A DNA stretch of 64,000 nucleotides, from contig JAGXKN010000012.1 in NCBI GenBank assembly GCA_018335195.1, positions 1-64,000 of the forward strand. Reading direction: 5' to 3'. Every line of letters begins with the position of its first letter. The stretch's first letter is position 1. Of the stretch, positions 39,355-48,871 are shown piece by piece. The notes below the pieces were generated by a model. It was not told where the DNA came from. It did no database searches and worked only from the letters and a program-made list of their open reading frames with translations. Both the position numbers and the translations under genes were made by a program. The stretch comes from Desulfobacterales bacterium. GTDB lineage: Bacteria > Desulfobacterota > Desulfobacteria > Desulfobacterales > Desulfosalsimonadaceae.

Positions 39355-40737
39355 ATGAATAAAAAACTGGTGTGCGAATTTGAAAACTTGGTGGGGCGGG
39401 AAAATGTCATGGCAGAGCAGGCCGACCGCCAGGCGTATTCATATGATTCGGCCGTGCTGGAACCGGTGGTGCCGGCCCTGGTGGTCCGGCCGGAAACATC
39501 GGCTCAGCTCGGCAAAACCGTGCGGCTGTGCAATGAAAACGGACTGCCCCTGACCGTGCGGGGTGCGGGCACGAACTTAAGCGGCGGCACCATTCCGGCT
39601 GCACCCAATGCCGTGGTGGTGACCACCAACGGGCTTTCCGGTATTATCGAAATCAATTCAGAGGACATGTATGCCGTTGTAGAACCCGGGGTGATCACTG
39701 CCCAATTTGCAGCCGCAGTAGCGGCAAAGGGGCTTTTTTATCCCCCGGATCCGGGCAGCCAGACCGTGTCCACGCTCGGCGGCAACGTGGCGGAAAACGC
39801 CGGCGGACTGCGCGGTCTCAAGTACGGGGTTACCAAGGACTATGTCATGGGCATCGAGTTTTTCGATGTCAACGGCGAGCTTGTCAAGTCCGGATCGAAA
39901 ACCGTCAAGTGCGCCACGGGATTTAATCTTTCCGATTTAATGGTGGGATCCGAAGGGCTGCTCGGGGTTTTCAGCCGGATCATATTCAAGCTGATTCCGC
40001 CGCCCAAGGATTCCCGGGCCATGATGGCCGTGTTCGACTCGGTGGAAAAGGCCTCGGAAACCGTTTCCGCCATTATTGCCGAGCAGATCGTGCCCTGTAC
40101 CCTGGAGTTTCTTGACAACTTTACCATCCGCACGGTCGAGGATTTTCGGCATGCCGGATTGCCGACAGACGCCGGGGCCCTGCTGCTCATCGAGGTTGAC
40201 GGGCACCCGGCAGGGGTCGAAGATGACGCGGAAAAGATCCGAAAAATCTGCGAGCAGAAAGGGGCCGGGAAAATCCAGCGCGCGGGATCGGCAGCAGAAA
40301 AGGACCTGATCTGGCAGGCCCGGCGCGATGCGTTGCCCGCCCTGGCGCGATTAAAGCCCACCACGGTGCTCGAGGACGCCACGGTGCCCAGAAGCCGGAT
40401 TCCGGAGATGGTCAAAAAAATCCGGGACATCGGGGAAAAATACCACATTGACATCGGCACATTCGGCCACGCCGGGGACGGCAATCTGCATCCCACTATT
40501 TTGACCGACAAGCGCGATAAAGACGAATTTGCGCGCGTGGAGCAGGCAATTGACGAAATTTTCGAGGCGGCCCTGGCCATGGGCGGCACCCTTTCCGGCG
40601 AGCACGGCATCGGGCTGGCCAAGCGAAAGTACCTGGAAGGCGAGACCAGCCGGGGCACGATCCGGTATTCCAGGCGGCTGAAGGAAACGTTTGATCCGGT
40701 CAATATTCTGAATCCCGGCAAAGTGATCGGAGACTAG
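39355..40737 (+). CDS. glcD: FAD-linked D-lactate/glycolate dehydrogenase (GlcD family)
   Basis: 460 residues. The PCMH-type FAD-binding domain (about 40-215) has GLPLTVRGAGTNLSGG and PPDPGSQTVSTLGGNVAENA; the C-terminal oxidase domain has FGHAGDGNLHPT. It oxidises D-lactate or glycolate to the 2-oxo acid and hands electrons to the iron-sulfur partner encoded next. ATG 39355 follows GGGGAG; it is 37 bases after lctP. The same gene order occurs in the Desulfovibrio organic-acid oxidation region, which favours lactate. Confidence 0.92.
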   Translation: MNKKLVCEFENLVGRENVMAEQADRQAYSYDSAVLEPVVPALVVRPETSAQLGKTVRLCNENGLPLTVRGAGTNLSGGTIPAAPNAVVVTTNGLSGIIEINSEDMYAVVEPGVITAQFAAAVAAKGLFYPPDPGSQTVSTLGGNVAENAGGLRGLKYGVTKDYVMGIEFFDVNGELVKSGSKTVKCATGFNLSDLMVGSEGLLGVFSRIIFKLIPPPKDSRAMMAVFDSVEKASETVSAIIAEQIVPCTLEFLDNFTIRTVEDFRHAGLPTDAGALLLIEVDGHPAGVEDDAEKIRKICEQKGAGKIQRAGSAAEKDLIWQARRDALPALARLKPTTVLEDATVPRSRIPEMVKKIRDIGEKYHIDIGTFGHAGDGNLHPTILTDKRDKDEFARVEQAIDEIFEAALAMGGTLSGEHGIGLAKRKYLEGETSRGTIRYSRRLKETFDPVNILNPGKVIGD

Positions 40738-40740
40738 TGC

Positions 40741-42129
40741 ATGGCGGATATCGAAGAACTGGTGCGGCTGTTAAAGGAGCTGGAAGAAGAACTGGTCCAC
40801 TGCACCCGCTGTGGCATGTGCCAGGCCGTATGCCCCCTGTATGGCGCAACCGGACGGGAAACCGACGTGGCGCGGGGTAAAATCGTACTCGTGGAAAACC
40901 TGAGCAAAGAGATCCTGGATGACCCGGAAGCGGTCAAACAGCGTCTGGACCGCTGTCTGTTGTGCGGATCGTGCGAGGCGGCATGCCCGGGGGGTGTGCC
41001 GATCATGGATATTTTTTTGAAGGCTCGTGCCATTATCACCGGGTACCTGGGCCTGTCCCCGGTGAAAAAAGCCATTTTCCGGGGATTGCTTTCCAACCCG
41101 GACCGCTTTGACAAACTGCTGAAATGGATGGCCCGGCTGCAGGGTCCGTTTTCCAGGCAGGTCAGTGAAACCCTGGGCTCCTCATGTGCGCGGTTCATGT
41201 CCCCGGTTATCGGGGACCGCCACTTCATGCCGATCGCCTCTGAGGCCTGGCATAAAAAGGGGCATCGGCAATTTTTGCGGCCCAGGGACCCGGGCCTGCG
41301 GGTGGTTTTTTACCCGGGATGCCTGGTGGACCGGATCTTCCCCCGGGTGGCAGAAGCGGTCATGAAGGTTCTCGATTTCCACGAAGTGGACGTTTTTGCC
41401 GCAGACCGGGTGCCGTGCTGCGGCATTCCGGCGCTTTCCGCGGGCGACCGCCAGAGCTTTGAAAAACTGGTCCGACAGAACATGGATATCCTGGATTCCC
41501 TGGATTTTGATTACCTGGTCACCCCCTGTGCCACCTGTACCGCCACCATCCGAAAGTTCTGGCCCGCCATGATCGAGGCCGGGGCCGGCGGGCTGACCGG
41601 CGAAATCCAGGAGAAGGTATTGGCCGCATCCGAGAAAACCCGGGATATCAACGAACTGCTCGTTGATGTGCTTGGCGTGCAGGCCCCGGCAGCGCCGGCA
41701 TCCGGCGCAAAAAGCCTCACTTACCACGACCCGTGCCATTTGAAAAAGTCCCTGGGGATTTCCCGGCAGCCGCGAACCGTGCTGGCGGCCGCAGGGGATG
41801 TAAATTTTGCGGAAATGCGCGAGCCGGACCGATGCTGTGGTATGGGCGGCAGCTTTAACCTGCAGCACTACGGGTTGTCAGATAAAATCGGGCAGAAAAA
41901 ACTGGCCGCAATTCTTGAAACCGGTGCGGATACCGTGGCCACCGGATGCCCCGCCTGCATGCTCCAGCTTACCGATCTGCTGTCCCGCGGCGGTCATGCC
42001 CTGGCGGTGAAACATCCGGTGGAAGTGTATGCCGAAGCCCTGCAGCAGCGTCCCGGCCTCCAAAAGCCGGTGGATGCGCAAAAACCTGGAAATACGGATT
42101 ATGACAAAGCAACAGAAACTTATCGATGA
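40741..42129 (+). CDS. Iron-sulfur (CCG-domain) subunit of the D-lactate dehydrogenase, GlcF-like
   Basis: 462 residues. Two [4Fe-4S] ferredoxin motifs (CTRCGMCQAVCP near 20, CLLCGSCEAACP near 75) are followed by two cysteine-rich CCG domains (VPCCGIPALS, PCATCTATI; HDPCHLKKSLG, DRCCGMGGSF, CPACMLQL). CCG domains bind noncubane [4Fe-4S] clusters in related proteins. It should carry electrons from the GlcD-like flavoprotein to the membrane pool. It starts 3 bases after glcD and overlaps lutC by 29 bases. Confidence 0.92.
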   Translation: MADIEELVRLLKELEEELVHCTRCGMCQAVCPLYGATGRETDVARGKIVLVENLSKEILDDPEAVKQRLDRCLLCGSCEAACPGGVPIMDIFLKARAIITGYLGLSPVKKAIFRGLLSNPDRFDKLLKWMARLQGPFSRQVSETLGSSCARFMSPVIGDRHFMPIASEAWHKKGHRQFLRPRDPGLRVVFYPGCLVDRIFPRVAEAVMKVLDFHEVDVFAADRVPCCGIPALSAGDRQSFEKLVRQNMDILDSLDFDYLVTPCATCTATIRKFWPAMIEAGAGGLTGEIQEKVLAASEKTRDINELLVDVLGVQAPAAPASGAKSLTYHDPCHLKKSLGISRQPRTVLAAAGDVNFAEMREPDRCCGMGGSFNLQHYGLSDKIGQKKLAAILETGADTVATGCPACMLQLTDLLSRGGHALAVKHPVEVYAEALQQRPGLQKPVDAQKPGNTDYDKATETYR

Positions 42130-42742
42130 ATTCGCGGAAAAGGCCCGGGCCGTATCAACCAAAGTGCGCGTTGTGGACGCCATGGCCGAAGCACTGGAAT
42201 ATGCCGTCACCCTGTGCCGGGACAAGGAGGCCTGCCAGGTGCTGGCCTCCGGGTGCGAGCATCCCCTGTCCGAGCCGGCAGAGGATCTCTGCGGTTTAAA
42301 GCAGTGGCAGAAATTGATCGCCGCCCCGGCAATGGATCAAAAAGTTTTGGATGCATTGATTCCGATGTGCCGCGAAGCCGGCATCGGTCTGATTCAAAAG
42401 GGGCTGGGCGGATATGCCGGGGGCATTGACGTGGGACTGACCGGGGCGGATTTGGGAATATCGAATACCGGCAGCATCGTATTGAATTGTCCGGACGAGG
42501 ACTTGCGCCTGGCCACCATGATCAGCGAAGTCCATATCGCCGTGCTCCGGGCCGAAGATATTTACGCGGATTCCCATGATATCGAAGCCGCGCTTTTGGC
42601 GCTTTTTACCGACGCCCCAGACTATACCGCATTTATTACAGGCCCCAGTCGAACTGCGGATATCGAGCGCGTGCTTTCGCTGGGGGTGCACGGCCCGCTT
42701 GAAATGCACGTGCTGATCCTGGGGCAATCCGAAAAAGGATAG
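42101..42742 (+). CDS. lutC: LUD-domain protein, LutC/LldG-like
   Basis: 213 residues: a helical N-terminal region, then the LUD domain with GGIDVGLTGADLGISNTGSI and LATMISEVHIAVLRAEDI. This is the small subunit of the flavin-free L-lactate dehydrogenase (LutABC/LldEFG). The ATG at 42101 lies within the 3' end of the Fe-S subunit gene. The large subunit gene follows after 6 bases. Confidence 0.9.
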   Translation: MTKQQKLIDEFAEKARAVSTKVRVVDAMAEALEYAVTLCRDKEACQVLASGCEHPLSEPAEDLCGLKQWQKLIAAPAMDQKVLDALIPMCREAGIGLIQKGLGGYAGGIDVGLTGADLGISNTGSIVLNCPDEDLRLATMISEVHIAVLRAEDIYADSHDIEAALLALFTDAPDYTAFITGPSRTADIERVLSLGVHGPLEMHVLILGQSEKG

Positions 42743-42748
42743 ATCCGT

Positions 42749-44902
42749 ATGCAGACCGCCGGAAACATGAAGGACTACCGGAAGCAGCTCGTGGCCCAGT
42801 TGAAAAACGGGTTCCAGCGAAAGGCGCTGGACAATTTTGCCGTGGCCTACAGGCAGGGGCGGGAGAAGAATTTTGCCGGCATGGATCGGCAGGCCCTGGT
42901 GCAGGGTATCCGGGCGGCCAAGGATGACGCCGCATCCCGGATGGACGAGCTCTATGCGCAGTTCTGCCGGCGTGCCGAAGCCGCAGGCGTGCATGTGCAT
43001 TTTGCCGCCTCGGATCACCAGGCAAACGAAATTATATCCCGGATTGCCGAAGAAAACGACTGCCACCGGATCGTGAAGTCCAAATCCATGACCGCAGAGG
43101 AGACCCTTCTCAACGATTTCCTGGAAAACCGCGGATACGAGGTTATTGAAACCGATCTGGGCGAGTGGATTATCCAGCTTCGCGGCGAAGGCCCTTCCCA
43201 CATGGTCATGCCGGCCATCCATCTTTCCAGAAACGAGGTAAGCCGGCTTTTTACCGAGGTGACCGGAAAACAGCAGGACACAGACATTGAAAAGCTTGTC
43301 AAGGTGGCCCGCCGCGAGCTGCGGCAGCGTTTTATCCGGGCGGACATGGGGATTTCGGGTGCCAACTTCGCCATTGCTGAAACCGGGACCCTGGGCATCG
43401 TGTCAAACGAGGGCAATGTCCGACTGGTCACCACCCTGCCGCGGGTGCATGTGGCCCTGGTGGGCATTGACAAGCTAGTTCCGGGCATCCGCGAGGCCCT
43501 GCAGACATTAAAGGGTCTGCCCCGAAACGCCACGGGCCAGGCCATTACCTCTTATCTGACCTGGATTACCGGCGCCAACCCGTCGGCGGCCTCGCATTCC
43601 GGCCGAAAGATTATGCACGTGGTGTTTCTGGACAATGGCAGGCGCGCATTGGCTCGGGACCCGGTATTTTCCGAGGCGCTGCGGTGTGTGCGCTGCGGTG
43701 CGTGCGCCAACGTGTGCCCCGTTTACCGACTGGTGGGCGGGCATGCATACGGTCATATTTATATCGGCGCCATCGGCCTGGTGCTGACCTATTTTTTCCA
43801 CGGCAGAAACCGGGACCGGCAACTGGTGCAGAACTGCCTGAACTGCCAGGCCTGCAAGGACGTTTGCATCGCGGGAATCGATCTGCCCCGACTGATCAAG
43901 GAAGTCCACGTGCTGAGCCAAGGCAGCGAAGACAAGCCGGTGTTAAATTCCATGGCCGCTTTTGTGCTCAAGCGGCGCCGGCTGTTTCACGGCCTGCTGC
44001 GTTCGGGCAGGTACATGCAGAAACCCGTGACCCGGGGAACTCCGTATATGCGGCATCTTCCGCAGGTGCTGTTCAGGGATCAAGATTTTAAGGCCCTGCC
44101 GGCGATTTCGGCAAAGCCCTTCCGGGATCGGTGGGATGCGGCCCGGCATTCGCCGCCGCATCCGGAGTACCGGGTGGCCCTGTTTTCCGGATGCCTGCAG
44201 GATTTCGTCTATCCGGAACAGCTGGAGGCCGGGATGGGCCTGCTGGCGGGCCGGCCCGTGGAGGTGACGTTCCAGTCCCGGCAAGGATGCTGCGGGCTGC
44301 CGCTGTATATGCTGGGCAAGCGCGAGGCCGCGGCAGATCTGGCCGCTTGGAATATCAGCCATATTGATCCTGCGGAATACGATTTTATCCTGACATTCTG
44401 CGCTTCCTGCGGCTCGCACATGCGGGAGAATTACCCGTTTCTGCTGGAAGGCGCCTCCGGCAGGCGCGTGAAGGCGGACCAGTTTGCCGCCAAGGTTATT
44501 GATTTCAGCTCCTTTATGCAGATGGTGATGCCGGATTCAGAGCCTGTCCCGGCCGCAACAGAAAAGCTCAAGGCGGCCTATCACGCGCCCTGTCATTTAT
44601 GCCGGGGCCTTGGGGTGAGCCGGGCGCCGCGGGCACTGCTGACAAAGTTCGGATATGAATATCTGCCCCATGGAGAAGAAGAAACCTGCTGCGGTCTGGG
44701 GGGTACGTATTCTTTCAAGTTCCCGGAAATCTCTGCAGAGATCCTTGACAAAAAGCTGGATGCGGTCAGCGGAACCGGGGCGGACCTTCTGGTCACGGAT
44801 TGTCCGGGATGCGTGATGCAGCTGCGCGGCGGGGCGGTCAGGCAGGGCCGGGCTTTTGCAGTGCGGCATATGGCTGAAGCTCTTGCGGGCAGGCAGACAT
44901 AG
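42749..44902 (+). CDS. L-lactate dehydrogenase large subunit, LutB-LutA fusion
   Basis: 717 residues. An N-terminal LUD domain (about 60-300; RIVKSKSMTAEE, ETDLGEWIIQL) and two [4Fe-4S] motifs (CVRCGACANVCP near 312, CLNCQACKDVC near 364) make up the LutB part. A C-terminal pair of CCG domains (GCCGLPLY, CASCGSHMRE; HAPCHLCRGLGV, EETCCGLGG, CPGCVMQL) makes up LutA. In Bacillus these are separate proteins; the fused form is known from sulfate reducers. With LutC it should oxidise L-lactate to pyruvate. It is the last gene of the operon. Confidence 0.92.
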   Translation: MQTAGNMKDYRKQLVAQLKNGFQRKALDNFAVAYRQGREKNFAGMDRQALVQGIRAAKDDAASRMDELYAQFCRRAEAAGVHVHFAASDHQANEIISRIAEENDCHRIVKSKSMTAEETLLNDFLENRGYEVIETDLGEWIIQLRGEGPSHMVMPAIHLSRNEVSRLFTEVTGKQQDTDIEKLVKVARRELRQRFIRADMGISGANFAIAETGTLGIVSNEGNVRLVTTLPRVHVALVGIDKLVPGIREALQTLKGLPRNATGQAITSYLTWITGANPSAASHSGRKIMHVVFLDNGRRALARDPVFSEALRCVRCGACANVCPVYRLVGGHAYGHIYIGAIGLVLTYFFHGRNRDRQLVQNCLNCQACKDVCIAGIDLPRLIKEVHVLSQGSEDKPVLNSMAAFVLKRRRLFHGLLRSGRYMQKPVTRGTPYMRHLPQVLFRDQDFKALPAISAKPFRDRWDAARHSPPHPEYRVALFSGCLQDFVYPEQLEAGMGLLAGRPVEVTFQSRQGCCGLPLYMLGKREAAADLAAWNISHIDPAEYDFILTFCASCGSHMRENYPFLLEGASGRRVKADQFAAKVIDFSSFMQMVMPDSEPVPAATEKLKAAYHAPCHLCRGLGVSRAPRALLTKFGYEYLPHGEEETCCGLGGTYSFKFPEISAEILDKKLDAVSGTGADLLVTDCPGCVMQLRGGAVRQGRAFAVRHMAEALAGRQT

Positions 44903-44922
44903 GGGTTTTCGGGCCGATGCGT

Positions 44923-46056
44923 TTATTGGGCGCGATGCCCGGCGGCGGCTTCATCTTCGGTTGCCACCCGGTTGCGCCCTTTATCCTTGGCCGCATACAG
45001 GGCTTGGTCGGCGCGCAGCAGGGTGTTGTCAATATGCTCATCCCGCCGGTATTCTGCAACGCCGATCGAGACGGTGATGCGCAGGTCCTTTGCGATGCCC
45101 GGGAAGGTGAGGGATTCAACCTGCTGCCGCACTTTTTTGGCCTTTGTTGCCGCCCCTTCAAGGGGCGTCTGCGGCAGCACAATCAAAAATTCCTCTCCCC
45201 CGTAACGGCCGAAAGTGTCAATGATTCTGCTGCTTTCAGACAGCGATGCGGCAATCCGGCAGAGAATTTTGTCCCCGGCCAGATGGCCGTAAGTGTCATT
45301 GATTCTCTTAAAGTTGTCGATATCCATCAGGAGGACGCTGAAGGCCATGTTGCCACGGCTGTAGCGGTTTATTTCCTCTGTCAGGACGTCAAAAAGATGC
45401 CGGCGGTTGTTTACACCCGTGAGCGAATCGATGTTGAGCAGTTCCTCGATTCTTTCAACGGCCTCGTGCAGTTCTGTGTTGCGTTTGCGCAGTTTTGTCC
45501 GCAGACTGCTGATAAATCCGCCGAGCATGGCTGTTGTGATCATGACCATGACAAAAGCAATTGCCTGGATCAGTTCCATGGAAAACTCCAGGGTATACGG
45601 CTTGCGCCACCACAGGAGCAGTACAAGGATCCCGTAGAGGCCGAGAATCCACAGGCAGACCATGAGAAAACGGCGGATATTGAGTTCAAGAATGCCGTAC
45701 AATGCAGCCACAACCAAAAACATCATAAATACGGCCCGGGCGTGGCCGGATTCCAGAAAATACATGACCCAGAGCATGGGTATTGCCGATGCCGACAGAT
45801 GTATAACCGTCATGCTCGGGTCCCGTAGTTTCAGGTTGAGATTGTTGTGGATCACAAAGAGGATGGACAGGTTTATGATCAGCACGAGTACGGCAAAATG
45901 ATATACCGCACGGATCGGGGCAAGGCCGTAATGCCAGCAGAGCAGGGCGACTGTAAGCGGGACCAGGTAGGTCGCCAGCGCCATGGTGTGGCGCTTTTTG
46001 CGCAGGGCCTGCTTTCTTTGAAGCTTGTTGTCGGAAATTTGCGTTTCCACGCGCAT
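44923..46056 (-). CDS. Membrane-bound diguanylate cyclase
   Basis: 377 residues. The N-terminal half has about six transmembrane helices. A short coiled coil (RTKLRKRNTELHEAVERIEE) leads to a GGDEF domain (about 210-370) with active-site YGGEEF and an upstream DIDNFKRIND metal-binding segment. It makes c-di-GMP. An allosteric RxxD site is not evident before GGEEF. ATG 46056, with GGGA upstream, is preferred over a TTG at 46101. It is convergent with the lactate operon and 20 bases from its end, so it is not part of it. Confidence 0.9.
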   Translation of the reverse strand: MRVETQISDNKLQRKQALRKKRHTMALATYLVPLTVALLCWHYGLAPIRAVYHFAVLVLIINLSILFVIHNNLNLKLRDPSMTVIHLSASAIPMLWVMYFLESGHARAVFMMFLVVAALYGILELNIRRFLMVCLWILGLYGILVLLLWWRKPYTLEFSMELIQAIAFVMVMITTAMLGGFISSLRTKLRKRNTELHEAVERIEELLNIDSLTGVNNRRHLFDVLTEEINRYSRGNMAFSVLLMDIDNFKRINDTYGHLAGDKILCRIAASLSESSRIIDTFGRYGGEEFLIVLPQTPLEGAATKAKKVRQQVESLTFPGIAKDLRITVSIGVAEYRRDEHIDNTLLRADQALYAAKDKGRNRVATEDEAAAGHRAQ

Positions 46057-46192
46057 TGTCCCTATTGTCTGTTTGGTTACAATGCGAAGGATGAAAAACA
46101 AGAAGAATTAGCAGGGATTATATTTCATATAATATTTAGATGTCAACGCAGAATCCAAAACCTTTATCGCAGTAACGTCCGGAGGGGATGAT

Positions 46193-46732
46193 ATGCTCAC
46201 TTCAGATCAGACGGCGCTTTTGATGATCGATGTCCAAGGAAAGCTGGCCCGAACCGTTTCCGATTCGGGGCGGGTACTGACCAACCTGGAAAAATTAGCC
46301 CGGGGCGCCCGGCTTTTTGGCTTGCCGGTGATTGTGACCGAACAGAACCCGAGGGGGCTGGGACCCACCATCCCGGAAATACAAAAGCTTCTGGGCGATT
46401 TTGCGCCGATTGAGAAAACCGCGTTCAATGCATGCGGCGATCCCTCCTTTGCCGGCAGAATCCGGGAAACCGGCCGGAAGCAAATTCTGGTTTGCGGCAT
46501 TGAGGCGCATGTCTGCGTTTATCAGACAGTGGCAGGACTGGTGGATCTGGGATACGAAGTGCAGGTTGCGGCGGATGCCGTATCCTCCCGTACTCCAGAG
46601 AATCGGCAGACGGCTCTGGATCGGATACGGGACATGGGTGCCGGTATCAGCACAACAGAAATGGCGCTTTTTGAGCTGATGCAGGCGGCCGAAGGCGACG
46701 TCTTCAGCGAATTTATCCGGATCGTGAAATAG
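46193..46732 (+). CDS. Isochorismatase-family cysteine hydrolase
   Basis: 179 residues. The catalytic triad is visible: Asp in LLMIDVQGKL, Lys in IEKTAFNA and Cys in GIEAHVCVYQT. The family includes isochorismatases, nicotinamidases and many hydrolases of unknown substrate; this one is closest to the YcaC-like group. GGAGGGG precedes the ATG by 5 bases. The upstream divergent neighbour is the diguanylate cyclase gene. Confidence 0.87.
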   Translation: MLTSDQTALLMIDVQGKLARTVSDSGRVLTNLEKLARGARLFGLPVIVTEQNPRGLGPTIPEIQKLLGDFAPIEKTAFNACGDPSFAGRIRETGRKQILVCGIEAHVCVYQTVAGLVDLGYEVQVAADAVSSRTPENRQTALDRIRDMGAGISTTEMALFELMQAAEGDVFSEFIRIVK

Positions 46733-46825
46733 CGAACGGACAATTCTGGCGTATCATCGCAGCGCTTGTCCGAGGCAAAAAAGGGTTGACACGAAAAGGC
46801 GAAACCATTGTCAGGTATAATATAT

Positions 46826-46839
46826 ACTGATAAGTCAGT
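46826..46839. promoter_or_regulatory. Operator-like palindrome ACTGATAAGTCAGT
   Basis: Inverted half-sites ACTGA and TCAGT are separated by 4 bases, just after a TATAAT-like hexamer (46816-46821) and 65 bases before the acyl-CoA ligase start. TetR-type regulators of fatty-acid genes bind sites of this general form (inference). Confidence 0.35.
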
Positions 46840-46903
46840 CTACAAACTTGCCTGAAAATTTCTGCCGGGTCCGGGCAACGGTCACCATAATTGCCTTTAT
46901 CAA

Positions 46904-48790
46904 ATGAGGCCTGCCGCATTGAAAAATCAAGTGAAAATGCCATGGGAAAAGGAGTACAAGGTTTTCGGCATTCCGGAATCGTTTGCCCCGTATCCGGATC
47001 GTCCGGTTTGGGAAACCCTGACCCGGGCTGCAAAAAGGTACAAAAGAAACGGCCTGATCCAGATGGGCTACAAGCTGCGCTACCCGGAGGTCAAGAACCG
47101 GGTGGACCGTCTGGCAGCCGCGCTGGCAGCCCTGGGACTGAAAAAAGGCGATCGGGTGGCAACGCTTCTGCCGACGTCCATCCAGTTTGTAATCTGTGAT
47201 TACGCCATCAGCCGGGCCGGGCTGGTGCATATCCCGTCAAGCTCCCTGGAGCCGCTGCACACCCTGGAACACAAGTTTACCGAAGGCGGTCCCAGGGGGC
47301 TGATTGCCCAGGACATGGCCGAGGTGGCCCGGGATGTCGTGGAAAACACGGATATCGAGCACCTGATATGGACCCGCCTTTCCGATTACTCGGACTCGCC
47401 TTCTACGGCGTCTCCGGCGGGAAACGGGGAATTCTGGTTGCCGGAGCTGATCCGGCAATATTCGCCCGAACCTCCGGAACTCACATATGACGTGGAAAAT
47501 GACCTGGAAACCCTGCTGTTTACAGGCGGCACCACCGGCCTGCCAAAGGGGTGCATGCTCACCCACCGCAACATCTACGCCAATGCCATTCAGAATTTCG
47601 GGGTTTTCGGTGCTGCGGGAAGGCTCATACAAGGGGCGGTGTCCGTGGTGCTGGCGCTTCCGTTCTTTCACTCCTACGGGCATATCGTAATGCACGCCAT
47701 GACGATTGTCGGGGCCAACCAGATCCTGATACCGGATGCCCGGGACACTGATTCCATGGCCGCCATGATCGAGGCCCACAACCCGGTGCTGCAGTTCGGC
47801 GTTCCCACCCAGTTTATGAAGATGAGCCAGTCCGGCCTGAAGAAAAAACGGGGAATACTGGGCATGTCGGGCTCTGCCCCGCTTCCGGAAAGCACCCAGC
47901 AGGAATTTGAAAAATCCGCAGGCGGCGGCATCATGGAGGGATACGGACTTTCGGAGATGTCTCCGGTCACCCATGTGAACACCTCGTTTCTGCTGCGCAT
48001 TTTCGGCGGCCGGATTCCGGTTCGCATCAATAACATGTTCCTTGGAATTCCTGGCGTGACCCCGACATTGAACTTCTTCCTGCGGCTTGCGGGAAGCCGC
48101 TTCGTGGGATGGGTGCTGGGAAACGCCATTTCCCTGCTGGTGTGGCTCACAAAGAAGAGTCCTTCCAAGGGAAAGACCGAAAAGCGCGGCACCGCAGGAA
48201 TCCCGTATCCGGACACGGAGATCAGGCTGGTGGATGTCAATACGGACCAGGCGCTGACCACCGAAGAAATGCTGGCCGGCCATCCGGGCGAGCTGTGCAT
48301 GAAAGGCCCCCAGCGCATGCTCGGCTACTGGCCCGAGCCCGGATCCGGACTGGATCATGAGGGATATGTGCGCACCAGCGACGTGGTCAAAATCGACGAG
48401 CGGGGATACTTCTACATTGTTGACCGCACCAAGGACATGATCATTGTCAGCGGCTACAAGGTCTACTCCCGCGAAGTCGAGGATATTCTTTACGGGCATC
48501 CCAAGGTTGCCATGGCTGCCACACTAGGCGTACCCGATCCGCAGCGGGAGGGCAGCGAGCGCGTGGTGGTCTACCTGCAGCCCTTCGAGCAGTATCAGGA
48601 CGAGCTTACCGAAAAAGAAGTCGTGGATTACCTCAAAGAACGGGTGGCCAAGTATGCCGTGCCCCGGGTGGTCCGCATTGTCAATGAAATCCCGCTCACC
48701 GAGGTGCAGAAGGTGGACAAGAAACGGCTGCGTGAACTGGCAAAAACGGATTTCAGCGAAAACCGGTCTTCTGCGGCCGCCGGTTCCTGA
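46904..48790 (+). CDS. AMP-forming acyl-CoA synthetase
   Basis: 628 residues of the ANL superfamily. The phosphate-binding loop is LLFTGGTTGLPKGCMLTH (about 205-222), followed by GYGLSEMSPVTH. The hinge region has TSDVVKIDERGYFYIVDRTKDM and the C-terminal catalytic lysine lies in EVQKVDKKRLRE. It activates a fatty or other carboxylic acid as acyl-CoA. An insert of about 70 residues around 365-425 includes a hydrophobic stretch (FVGWVLGNAISLLVWL) that may touch the membrane. The start is uncertain: in-frame ATGs at 46904 and 46937, neither with a clear Shine-Dalgarno. Confidence 0.88.
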   Translation: MRPAALKNQVKMPWEKEYKVFGIPESFAPYPDRPVWETLTRAAKRYKRNGLIQMGYKLRYPEVKNRVDRLAAALAALGLKKGDRVATLLPTSIQFVICDYAISRAGLVHIPSSSLEPLHTLEHKFTEGGPRGLIAQDMAEVARDVVENTDIEHLIWTRLSDYSDSPSTASPAGNGEFWLPELIRQYSPEPPELTYDVENDLETLLFTGGTTGLPKGCMLTHRNIYANAIQNFGVFGAAGRLIQGAVSVVLALPFFHSYGHIVMHAMTIVGANQILIPDARDTDSMAAMIEAHNPVLQFGVPTQFMKMSQSGLKKKRGILGMSGSAPLPESTQQEFEKSAGGGIMEGYGLSEMSPVTHVNTSFLLRIFGGRIPVRINNMFLGIPGVTPTLNFFLRLAGSRFVGWVLGNAISLLVWLTKKSPSKGKTEKRGTAGIPYPDTEIRLVDVNTDQALTTEEMLAGHPGELCMKGPQRMLGYWPEPGSGLDHEGYVRTSDVVKIDERGYFYIVDRTKDMIIVSGYKVYSREVEDILYGHPKVAMAATLGVPDPQREGSERVVVYLQPFEQYQDELTEKEVVDYLKERVAKYAVPRVVRIVNEIPLTEVQKVDKKRLRELAKTDFSENRSSAAAGS

Positions 48791-48871
48791 GTTCAGTGCA
48801 TAAAAAGTAAAGATGCAGCGGGTGTCTTATCTGAGACCCGAAGCACACCGCGGAATCGTGCTGATTACCGG

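Noticed and set aside
46786-46821. TTGACA and TATAAT as one sigma-70 promoter
   Set aside because: The hexamers are 24 bases apart, too far for sigma-70. The TATAAT may work with another -35, but none is convincing.
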